From Lachnospiraceae bacterium (lineage in GTDB: Bacteria; Bacillota; Clostridia; Lachnospirales; Lachnospiraceae), in assembly GCA_017546025.1 (NCBI GenBank), contig JAFYYS010000015.1:47814-111813 (forward strand): 64,000 nt of DNA. The letters run 5' to 3'. The notes below the pieces were generated by a model. The model searched no databases. It was not told the DNA's origin and saw only the letters and a list, made by a program, of their open reading frames with translations. Positions 18,984-26,743 of this stretch are shown here, one piece after another (the stretch's first letter is position 1; each line of letters begins with the position of its first letter). The translations under genes were made by a program, and so were the position numbers.

Positions 18984-19835
18984 ATGGTACAGTTTATTGA
19001 AAAAATACAGGAAGGGGATATCAGCGGCGCCGCGGAAGTGATGTGGCCGCATCTGTTCCGGCTCATTGTAGCCTGCGTTATCTTCTTCATCGGACGGAAG
19101 ATCATCCGCTGGGTCCGCAAAATCATCGTCAGCGCGGTGACACCGAGGCTCGAGCCGGCCATCGCCGGTTTTCTGCAGAGTGCCGCAGGCGTAATCCTGA
19201 ACCTGGTTCTGGTCTTCGTCATTGTTGAATATCTCGGATTCTCAACGGCATCTTTGGTTACGGTGCTCGGTTCCGCGGGTCTCGCCATCGGCCTTGCTCT
19301 TCAGGGCAGCCTTTCAAACCTGGCGGGCGGCGTGCTTCTTTTGATTAACAAGCCGTTCTCCATCGGAGATTACATCGTGGTCGGAACAATGGAAGGCACT
19401 GTAAAGAACATCGGTGTCTGCTATACGAAGCTGAATACGCCGGACAACAGACTGGTAGTTCTGCCGAACGGCTCGCTCAGCAACTCGAATCTGATCAATG
19501 TTTCGGCGGAGCCGGAGCGAAGAGTGGATATGATCATCCCGATTTCCTACGAGGACGATATCCGCTCGGTACGCAACATGCTTGTTTCGTTTGCGGAACA
19601 GCAGGAGCTGATTCTCAAAAACAAACCGGTCGAAGTATACACGAAGGAATTCGGCGCGGACAGCATCAATCTGGTGTTCCGCTTCTGGGTTCGCAAGGAG
19701 AATTACTGGCCGTGTTTCTTTGATATGCAGGAGAAGATCCGGTACGGATTCATCGAGAACGGATTTACCATTCCGTTCCGACAGGTGGATGTGGCGATTA
19801 AGCAGCCTGCACCGGAAACCAATAAAGAGAAATAA
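18984..19835 (+). CDS. mscS: Small-conductance mechanosensitive channel (MscS family)
   Basis: A 283-residue channel that opens under membrane tension to release solutes on osmotic downshock. Three helices occupy the first 120 residues. The third, pore-lining helix is the Gly/Ala-rich ASLVTVLGSAGLAIGLALQGSLSNLAGGV. The MscS beta domain begins at KPFSIGDYIVV and contains RLVVLPNGSLSNSNLIN, followed by the C-terminal vestibule. The order and length are typical. It lies nine bases after glgB. Confidence 0.93.
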   Translation: MVQFIEKIQEGDISGAAEVMWPHLFRLIVACVIFFIGRKIIRWVRKIIVSAVTPRLEPAIAGFLQSAAGVILNLVLVFVIVEYLGFSTASLVTVLGSAGLAIGLALQGSLSNLAGGVLLLINKPFSIGDYIVVGTMEGTVKNIGVCYTKLNTPDNRLVVLPNGSLSNSNLINVSAEPERRVDMIIPISYEDDIRSVRNMLVSFAEQQELILKNKPVEVYTKEFGADSINLVFRFWVRKENYWPCFFDMQEKIRYGFIENGFTIPFRQVDVAIKQPAPETNKEK

Positions 19836-19853
19836 GCGGATAGGAGTTTCATA

Positions 19854-21959
19854 ATGGAACGATTGACGGACATTTTCGGAATAGACGTGTTTAACGAAAC
19901 CGTGATGCGGGAGAGACTTCCCGAGGAAGCGTTTTTCGCGTGGAAGAAAGCTATGGAGGACGGAGAGCCCTTAGGCAGGGACGTTGCGGATGTGATTGCC
20001 GGAGCGATGAAGGAATGGGCCATCGAGCGCGGTGCAACCCATTACACGCACTGGTTCCAGCCGCTGACCGGCATTACTGCCGAGAAGCATGACTCCTTCA
20101 TTACGCCTGCGCCGGGCGGAAAGGTTCTGATGGAATTTTCCGGCAAGGAGCTCATCAAGGGCGAGCCGGATGCTTCGTCGTTCCCGAGCGGCGGCCTTCG
20201 CGCCACGTTTGAGGCGAGAGGCTACACGGCATGGGACTGCACGTCTCCGGCATTCCTTCGGGAGGATGCAGCCGGTGTAACGCTCTGCATCCCGACGGCA
20301 TTCTGTTCCTATACCGGCGAAGCGCTCGACATGAAAACCCCGCTGCTCCGTTCGATGGAAGCCGTCAGCAAACAGGCCGTAAGGATTGTGCACCTGTTCG
20401 GACAGAAGGAAGTTAAGAAGGTGGACTGCTCGGTAGGAGCAGAGCAGGAGTATTTCCTCGTTGATCACCGTTCGTATATGGAGCGTGAAGACCTGATCTT
20501 CACGGGCAGCACGCTTTTCGGAGCAAAGCCTCCAAAGGGACAGGAGATGGACGATCACTATTTCGGAAGTCTCAAGGAACGTGTCGCATCGTTCATGAAA
20601 GAACTGAATCAGGAGCTCTGGAAGCTCGGCATCTATGCGAAGACGCAGCACAACGAGGCCGCGCCCGCGCAGCATGAGCTTGCTCCGATTTATACCTCCG
20701 CCAATATCGCGACCGATCACAACCAGCTGATCATGGAGTGCATGAAGAAGGTTGCGAAGCGGCACGGACTTGAGTGCCTGCTTCACGAGAAGCCTTTCGC
20801 AGGCGTGAACGGCTCGGGTAAGCATAACAACTGGTCACTTGTGACCGATACCGGAAAGAACCTTCTGAATCCGGGCAAGACGCCGAACGAGAACATCCAG
20901 TTCCTGTTGTTCCTGGCAGCTGTTCTGGAGGCAGTTGACACGCACGCAGACCTGCTTCGTCTTTCCTCCGCCAACCCCGGTAACGACTACCGTCTCGGCG
21001 GCAACGAGGCACCGCCGGCCATCATCTCCGTATTCCTCGGCGAACAGCTTGACGACGTTGTCACCCAGCTCATCGAAACCGGTGAGGCCGCAAGACTTAA
21101 GAAGGTCGGCAGACTGTACACCGGCGTTTCCACGCTTCCGTCCATCGGACGTGACGCGACAGACCGGAACCGTACAAGCCCGTTCGCATTTACCGGAAAC
21201 AAGTTTGAGTTCCGTTCCGTCGGCTCCTCGATGTCGATCGCGGATGCCAATACCGTGTTAAATACGATTGTAGCCGATACGCTTCAGAAGTTCGCCGACA
21301 TTCTCGAGAAGGAACCCGATTTCGAGCAGGGCGTACATAACCTGATCAAGAATTCCCTCGCGGAGCATGAGCGGATCATCTTCAACGGCAACGGCTATGC
21401 GCCGGAGTGGGTTGAGGAAGCCAAGAGAAGAGGGCTTCCGAACCTGCGCTCGATGGTTGAGGCCATTCCCGCTCTGACGACGGAGAAGTCAATCGGCGTC
21501 TTCACGAGACAGGGCGTTCTGACCGAGGCAGAGCTCAGAAGCCGTGCGGAGATTTACTACGAAATCTACGCAAAAGAAATCAATATCGAAGCCCGCACCA
21601 TGATTTCCATGGCGGCTACGAAATACATCCCCGCCGTCATCACGTATGTGACTGGGCTGGCGGACTCCGTGAATGCCGTAAAGAAGGCCTGTCCCGCGGC
21701 TGACACCGGAGTACAGGAGGAACTCCTTGTGAGAACCTCCGCGCTTCTTACGAAGGCGCAGGCTGCTTTGACCAAGCTCCGTGCGATGGACGAAGAAGCC
21801 GCAACGAAGAAGGAAGGACAGGAAATGGCAGTATTCTTCCGCGAGAAGGTATTCCCGGTCATGGCCGAGCTCCGTGAGCCGATTGACGAGCTCGAGACCA
21901 TCGTGGACAATGCCCTTTGGCCGGTACCGACCTATGCGGAGCTGCTTTACGAAGTATAA
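19854..21959 (+). CDS. glnN: Glutamine synthetase type III
   Basis: ATP-dependent ammonia assimilation into glutamine. At 701 residues it has type III size, well above the ~450 of types I and II. Type III marks are the N-terminal THYTHWFQPLTG and EKHDSFI, the segment SFPSGGLRATFEARGYTAWDCTSPAF, the catalytic-domain SVGAEQEYFLVD, AKTQHNEAAPAQHELAPIY, and the nucleotide loop KPFAGVNGSGKHNNWS. The C-terminal 200 residues are the family's helical extension. It lies 18 bases after mscS. No regulator such as glnR is nearby. Confidence 0.94.
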   Translation: MERLTDIFGIDVFNETVMRERLPEEAFFAWKKAMEDGEPLGRDVADVIAGAMKEWAIERGATHYTHWFQPLTGITAEKHDSFITPAPGGKVLMEFSGKELIKGEPDASSFPSGGLRATFEARGYTAWDCTSPAFLREDAAGVTLCIPTAFCSYTGEALDMKTPLLRSMEAVSKQAVRIVHLFGQKEVKKVDCSVGAEQEYFLVDHRSYMEREDLIFTGSTLFGAKPPKGQEMDDHYFGSLKERVASFMKELNQELWKLGIYAKTQHNEAAPAQHELAPIYTSANIATDHNQLIMECMKKVAKRHGLECLLHEKPFAGVNGSGKHNNWSLVTDTGKNLLNPGKTPNENIQFLLFLAAVLEAVDTHADLLRLSSANPGNDYRLGGNEAPPAIISVFLGEQLDDVVTQLIETGEAARLKKVGRLYTGVSTLPSIGRDATDRNRTSPFAFTGNKFEFRSVGSSMSIADANTVLNTIVADTLQKFADILEKEPDFEQGVHNLIKNSLAEHERIIFNGNGYAPEWVEEAKRRGLPNLRSMVEAIPALTTEKSIGVFTRQGVLTEAELRSRAEIYYEIYAKEINIEARTMISMAATKYIPAVITYVTGLADSVNAVKKACPAADTGVQEELLVRTSALLTKAQAALTKLRAMDEEAATKKEGQEMAVFFREKVFPVMAELREPIDELETIVDNALWPVPTYAELLYEV

Positions 21960-21973
21960 ATAAGAGAGGGAAT

Positions 21974-21989
21974 GCTGCCCTTTGGCAGC
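21974..21989 (+). promoter_or_regulatory. Intercistronic hairpin before the ABC-F gene
   Basis: GCTGCC (21974-21979), loop CTTT, GGCAGC (21984-21989), ending nine bases before the chosen ABC-F start. Its sequence resembles the hairpin at 7454. It overlaps an alternative upstream ATG and may limit its use (inference). Confidence 0.4.
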
Positions 21990-21998
21990 AAGAGGAAC

Positions 21999-23633
21999 AT
22001 GATACAGGCAAGCAACATTACCCTGCGAATCGGAAAGAAAGCGCTTTTCGAGGACGTCAACATCAAATTCACGGAAGGCAACTGTTACGGAATCATCGGT
22101 GCGAACGGCGCCGGCAAATCAACCTTCCTCAAAATCCTGAACGGGCAGCTTGAGCCCAGCAAGGGCGAGGTCATCATCACGCCCGGACAGCGTCTGTCCT
22201 TCTTACAGCAGGACCACTTCAAGTACGATGCCTATAACGTTCTCGATACGGTCATCATGGGCAACCAGCGGCTCTATGAAATCATGCAGGAGAAGGACGC
22301 CATCTACGCAAAGGAAGACTTTTCCGATGAGGACGGCATCCGCGCCAGCGAACTCGAGAGCGAATTTGCCGAGATGAACGGATGGGAAGCGGAAAGCGAT
22401 GCGGCTACCCTTTTGAACGGTCTCGGAATCGACCCGTCGATGCATTACGAGCAGATGAGCAACTTAAACGGTACCGACAAGGTTAAGGTGCTGCTTGCAC
22501 AGGCACTGTTCGGAAACCCCGACATCCTGCTTCTCGACGAGCCGACCAACCATCTGGATCTCGACGCCATCATCTGGCTTGAAGAGTTCTTAATCAATTT
22601 TGACAATACCGTTATCGTGGTCAGCCACGACCGTTACTTCCTGAACAAGGTCTGCACGCATATCGCCGACATCGACTACGCGAAGATTCAGCTGTACGCC
22701 GGCAACTATGACTTCTGGTACGAGTCCAGCCAGCTGATGATCAAGCAGATGAAGGAAGCCAACCGGAAGAAGGAAGAGAAGATTAAAGAGCTGCAGGAAT
22801 TCATCCAGCGGTTCTCGGCCAACGCCTCCAAGTCCAAGCAGGCAACAAGCCGTAAGCGTGCGCTTGAAAAGATTGAGCTTGACGACATCCGTCCTTCAAG
22901 CCGTAAGTATCCTTACATCGATTTCCGTCCCGCAAGAGAGATTGGAAACGAAGTGCTGACGGTGTCACATTTGTCAAAAACCATTGACGGCGTAAAGATT
23001 CTCGACGACATTTCGTTTGTGGTCGGAAGAGAAGATAAGATTGCATTTGTCGGCGGCAATACGCTTGCTGCGACGACGCTGTTCAAGATTCTTGCGGGCG
23101 AGACGGAGCCCGACAGCGGTGAGGTTAAGTGGGGCGTTACGACGACGCAGGCTTACTTCCCGAAGGACAACACCGAACTGTTCCGCGGCAGCGAGTCCAT
23201 CGTAGACTTTTTGATGCCGTTCTCCCCCGAAAAGGATGTCACGTATGTGCGCGGCTTCCTCGGACGGATGCTTTTTGCAGGTGACGACGGCGTGAAGCCG
23301 GTTAACGTTCTGTCAGGAGGCGAGCGTGTCCGCGTCATGCTTTCGAAGATGATGATTATGGGCGCCAACGTCCTGATCATGGACGAGCCTACCAACCACC
23401 TTGACATGGAGTCGATTACCGCACTCAACAACGGCATGATGAAGTTCAGCGGCGTGGCACTGTTTACGTGTCTTGACCACCAGTTCATTCAGACCGTTGC
23501 AAACCGCATCATGGAAATCGTTCCGGGCGGCACGCTGATCGATAAGGTGACAACATACGACGAATACCTCGAGAGCGACGAGATGGCGAGAAAGCGTCAG
23601 AAGCTTGCCGTAATCGAAGAGGAAGACGACTAA
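21999..23633 (+). CDS. ABC-F family ATPase (YkpA/YbiT-like), one ATP site degenerate
   Basis: 544 residues, no membrane helices: two ATPase domains joined by a linker rich in Lys/Glu (about 245-315). Such proteins act on the ribosome. Domain 1 has Walker A GANGAGKST (34-42) and LLLDEPTNHLD, but its signature is NLNGTDK (155-161) instead of LSGGE. Domain 2 has the normal signature LSGGERVR (438-445) and IMDEPTNHLD, but its Walker A is GGNTLAATT (352-360), with Ala358 where the lysine belongs. Both losses would meet in the same composite site. I recall similar asymmetry in the YkpA branch but cannot confirm it. ATG 21999 (AGAGG) is preferred to 21972. Confidence 0.85.
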   Translation: MIQASNITLRIGKKALFEDVNIKFTEGNCYGIIGANGAGKSTFLKILNGQLEPSKGEVIITPGQRLSFLQQDHFKYDAYNVLDTVIMGNQRLYEIMQEKDAIYAKEDFSDEDGIRASELESEFAEMNGWEAESDAATLLNGLGIDPSMHYEQMSNLNGTDKVKVLLAQALFGNPDILLLDEPTNHLDLDAIIWLEEFLINFDNTVIVVSHDRYFLNKVCTHIADIDYAKIQLYAGNYDFWYESSQLMIKQMKEANRKKEEKIKELQEFIQRFSANASKSKQATSRKRALEKIELDDIRPSSRKYPYIDFRPAREIGNEVLTVSHLSKTIDGVKILDDISFVVGREDKIAFVGGNTLAATTLFKILAGETEPDSGEVKWGVTTTQAYFPKDNTELFRGSESIVDFLMPFSPEKDVTYVRGFLGRMLFAGDDGVKPVNVLSGGERVRVMLSKMMIMGANVLIMDEPTNHLDMESITALNNGMMKFSGVALFTCLDHQFIQTVANRIMEIVPGGTLIDKVTTYDEYLESDEMARKRQKLAVIEEEDD

Positions 23634-23644
23634 AAGGGGTCAGG

Positions 23645-25606
23645 ATGAAACTACTCGGCGAACAATTCATTGCGACGGCTGAAGGCGATCCTTCCGTATT
23701 GGGAGCAACCGCTTCGGGAAGCTATGTGAATTATGCGGTGGCAGTGCCCGGCGCGGCAGAGGTGACGCTGCACGTGTTTGAGGGCAGGGCGAAGAAACCG
23801 TTATACAGCATTCTTCTGACGGAAGAGGACCGCTACGGGGATATTTTCTCCGTGAAGGTCGCAGACAATAAGCCGGACCGGACCTACCTTTACGAGACCA
23901 AGGGAGAGCGTTTTCTTGACCCGTATGCAAAGCTTGTTTTAGGACGGGATCATTTCGGAAAGAAGCTGACCCGCGCCGAGCGGAAGGCGCTTCGAAGCCC
24001 TGTCCGTTTCCATGAGTTTGCATGGCGTCAGGACCGTCATCCGTGCATTCCGTTTGCGGATATGCTTCTTTATAAGCTTCACGTCCGCGGCTTCACGATG
24101 CAGGCAGGCGTGGCGCACAAGGGAACGTATCTCGGCGTAGCGGAGAAGGCGGAATACCTGAAGGAGCTCGGCGTCAATGCGGTTTTGCTGATGCCCTGTA
24201 CCGAGTTCAACGAAATCGAAGAGCCCGAAATCAACGAGGGAATCCCCGGATTTTACAGCTCACCTTTCTACAGGAGTAGTACATATAAGAATAACGACGA
24301 TTCTGAAGAGGAAACAGAGCCCGCGTTAAAGCCCGACATTCCGCAGCGCGTGAATTACTGGGGCTACGCAGACCATTATTTCCTGTTTGCGCCGAAGGCT
24401 TCGTATGCTTCGAATCCGGAGCGCGCGGATGCGGAATTCAAGACGATGGTCCGCAAGCTTCATTCCCTGAACATCGAGGTTTTGATGGAACTGAACGTTC
24501 CCGCGGGAACGAACCGCTCGATGGTTGTGGACGCCCTTCGTTTCTGGGTGCGTGAATACCATCTGGACGGTTTCCGAATCAATCCCGGTGAGACCGACCC
24601 GATTCTTCTGGCCGGTGACCCGTATCTTTCCGGCACCAAGCTTTTGGCGAACGGATGGGACATCGGTACCATTTATCAAAGAGACAGAGTTCCGAATACG
24701 ATTACGCTTGCGGAGTTTCATGACGGCTTCCGGGACGATGCCCGCCGCTTCTTAAAGGGCGACGAGGGCATGGCAGGCACATTTGCCTCGCGCGTCATCC
24801 GTCATCCCGACCGTTCGGCAGTCATCAACTACATCACGGATCACAACGGCTTCACGCTTTGCGATCTCTACATGTACGATGTCAAGCATAACGAATTAAA
24901 CGGTGAGAACGGACACGACGGAAGCAATTACAATTACAGCTGGAACTGCGGCGCCGAAGGTCCCGACCGCCGGAAGCGAATTCGCGACCTCAGGCTTAAG
25001 ATGAAGAAAAATGCCATGCTGTCGATGTTCCTTTCGCAGGGCGTTCCGATGCTTCTTGCGGGCGACGAATTCGGCAACACGCAGGACGGCAACAACAACG
25101 CCTACTGTCAGGACAACCCGACCGGCTGGGTTTCCTGGGGTGAGGCAAGGAAGAATGCGGAACTCATGGCATTTGTCAAAAGGATATCCGCGCTTCGCGC
25201 AGAGCATCCGGTGCTTCACAATCCGGCAAATCTTCGCGGAACGGATTACCTGTCCTGCGGATGCCCGGACGTTTCGATTCACGGAAAGACAGCCTGGAGA
25301 CCGGACGACAGTCCGTATAACCGGACGCTCGGAATACTTCTCGGCGGTGAATTCGTGAAGAAGAACCGTGAGGAAAGCGATGACAGCTTTTATTTGATTT
25401 TCAATATGTATTGGGAGGAGCAGACTTTCGATATCCCGAGACTGAGCGGCGGAAGGACGTGGCGGCTTGAGCTTGCCACCGATCCGGCACTTGCGGAAGG
25501 TGAGATAACGGAAGACAGACTGTCGGTTCCGAGAAGAACCATAGCAGTTTTGCGGAGTGTAAAGAACGATGGCGCAAAAAAAGCACAAAGGAAAAAAACA
25601 AAATAA
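23645..25606 (+). CDS. GH13 isoamylase/debranching-like protein lacking all three catalytic acids (likely pseudoenzyme)
   Basis: 653 residues with the architecture of GlgX/isoamylase: an N-terminal CBM48-like domain (1-130), a barrel opening with LLYKLHVRGFTM, and a C-terminal beta-sandwich. Surrounding family motifs are well kept (YHLDGFRI; TKLL; KHNELNGENGHDGSNYNYSWNCGAEGP; GVPMLLAGDEFGNTQDGNNNAYCQDN). The nucleophile Asp is Asn313 (DGFRIN), the acid/base Glu is Asn336 (KLLANGWD, normally KLIAEPWD) and the third Asp is Asn401 (TDHNGFTL, normally HDGFTL). Hydrolysis is therefore unlikely. A glucan-binding or regulatory partner, as plant ISA2 is to ISA1, is my inference. The frame is intact with no sign of decay. 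Confidence 0.85.
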   Translation: MKLLGEQFIATAEGDPSVLGATASGSYVNYAVAVPGAAEVTLHVFEGRAKKPLYSILLTEEDRYGDIFSVKVADNKPDRTYLYETKGERFLDPYAKLVLGRDHFGKKLTRAERKALRSPVRFHEFAWRQDRHPCIPFADMLLYKLHVRGFTMQAGVAHKGTYLGVAEKAEYLKELGVNAVLLMPCTEFNEIEEPEINEGIPGFYSSPFYRSSTYKNNDDSEEETEPALKPDIPQRVNYWGYADHYFLFAPKASYASNPERADAEFKTMVRKLHSLNIEVLMELNVPAGTNRSMVVDALRFWVREYHLDGFRINPGETDPILLAGDPYLSGTKLLANGWDIGTIYQRDRVPNTITLAEFHDGFRDDARRFLKGDEGMAGTFASRVIRHPDRSAVINYITDHNGFTLCDLYMYDVKHNELNGENGHDGSNYNYSWNCGAEGPDRRKRIRDLRLKMKKNAMLSMFLSQGVPMLLAGDEFGNTQDGNNNAYCQDNPTGWVSWGEARKNAELMAFVKRISALRAEHPVLHNPANLRGTDYLSCGCPDVSIHGKTAWRPDDSPYNRTLGILLGGEFVKKNREESDDSFYLIFNMYWEEQTFDIPRLSGGRTWRLELATDPALAEGEITEDRLSVPRRTIAVLRSVKNDGAKKAQRKKTK

Positions 25607-26591
25607 CCAACCGAAATATACGCAGAATGTGAAGAAGCAGGAAGCTGCGCCGAAGGAGCAGAAGATCTCGAGAGATCAGAGACGGAAGGAGAAGGCTGTT
25701 CCGGCCGCTCCCGCCGTAAAAGAGCCGGACCGTGTGCTCGGGAAGATTTCGTTCCCGGCAGTTACCCTGAAGATCATTCTTCTGATGGTGACAGCACTCG
25801 GCATCTGCAGCATCGTTTTCTTCGACCCGGAGACGACCGGACGCCAGGCGCTTCGCGCCGCCGGCATCATCGGCATGCCTCTGGCGGTATTCCTTCTGAC
25901 GGAAGGCTATTACCGCACAACGTCCAGATGGCGTTACGCGGGCAGAATCCTTCTTTGGGGCATCGCCGCCGAGCTTCCGAACCTCGGGCTTCTGCTTTAT
26001 GAAAACGGCGCAAACCAGACGCTCCGTACGGATTTTGCGGAGCTTACCGAGCAGGAGCAGTTCGAGTACCTGATTAAATGGCGTGAGGTACCGGTTTTCA
26101 ACTACCTGTTCACACTGCTTTTGGCTCTTTTGTTCATTGCGGTCGTAGACAGGCTGAACAAAAAATTCAAGGAGAATCTCCGGAACGTTCCGTTCGCGCT
26201 TTTATACGCATGCATGCTGTTTGTGGTGCTGATTTTCGGCATCGCAATCGGTGCCGTTGCACAGACGATGAGACTTCTCGCCGCACCGATCATGGCGGTG
26301 ATGTATGTTTATATCTTCGTTCTGCTTCGCGAGAGAAGAGAACTGATGTGTCTTGTCGGCGTCATTGCGGGTCTTACGTTCGGTACGATTGCGGGTCCCG
26401 AGACAGGCGGTCTTCTGTACGGCAGCGGCGCTGCCATCGCCCCGCTTCTGATTCTTCCTTATAACGGAAGAATCGGCTATAACAAGGAAGCGCATCCGTA
26501 TGTCAAGCATGCCTTCTATATGACCTTCACTGCGATTCTCGCAACATTAACCGTTGTCGGAATGATGCTTTTCGTGAAGACGCACAGCTGA
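25569..26591 (+). CDS. TraX-like multi-helix membrane protein
   Basis: 340 residues. The first 55 are very basic (Lys/Gln-rich, then EPDRVLGKI), and about eight membrane helices follow. TraX-family hallmarks are LKIILLMVTALGI, GRQALRAAGIIGMPLAVFLLTEGYYRTTSRWRYAGRILLWGIAAELP and a late PYNGRIG. TraX proteins are thought to be acetyltransferase-like membrane proteins, named from pilin acetylation; free-living copies have unknown substrates. The start lies 38 bases inside the GH13 gene in another frame; the next in-frame Met would cut into the first helix, so the overlap seems real. It is the last gene before the CIRCE hairpin. Confidence 0.75.
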   Translation: MAQKKHKGKKQNNQPKYTQNVKKQEAAPKEQKISRDQRRKEKAVPAAPAVKEPDRVLGKISFPAVTLKIILLMVTALGICSIVFFDPETTGRQALRAAGIIGMPLAVFLLTEGYYRTTSRWRYAGRILLWGIAAELPNLGLLLYENGANQTLRTDFAELTEQEQFEYLIKWREVPVFNYLFTLLLALLFIAVVDRLNKKFKENLRNVPFALLYACMLFVVLIFGIAIGAVAQTMRLLAAPIMAVMYVYIFVLLRERRELMCLVGVIAGLTFGTIAGPETGGLLYGSGAAIAPLLILPYNGRIGYNKEAHPYVKHAFYMTFTAILATLTVVGMMLFVKTHS

Positions 26592-26614
26592 TTTTCATTA
26601 TGAAAATGCGATTG

Positions 26615-26647
26615 TTAGCACTCGATTCGTTCGAGTGCTAATTTTTT
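26615..26647 (+). promoter_or_regulatory. CIRCE operator (HrcA) that also has terminator form
   Basis: TTAGCACTC (26615-26623), nine bases, GAGTGCTAA (26633-26641): a perfect CIRCE inverted repeat, the known binding site of the heat-shock repressor HrcA. It lies eight bases upstream of the htpG -35. The second arm runs directly into six T (26642-26647), so as RNA it is also an intrinsic terminator for the TraX-like gene. HrcA control of htpG is inferred from position. Confidence 0.93.
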
Positions 26648-26648
26648 A

Positions 26649-26677
26649 TTGACATTTGCGAAAAGGAAGACTATACT
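26649..26677 (+). promoter_or_regulatory. Sigma-A promoter for htpG
   Basis: Consensus TTGACA (26649-26654), a 17-base spacer and TATACT (26672-26677). It is immediately downstream of the CIRCE element, so bound HrcA would sit against the -35. Confidence 0.85.
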
Positions 26678-26743
26678 AGTGTTGGCCATGGGAAATGGCA
26701 TATTTTTTCGCCGAAAAGGCCTATAGACAGGAGTGCGATTTTT

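Noticed and set aside
23645..25606. Active glycogen debranching enzyme
   Set aside because: Overall similarity suggests GlgX/isoamylase, but all three catalytic acids are Asn, so activity is not supported.
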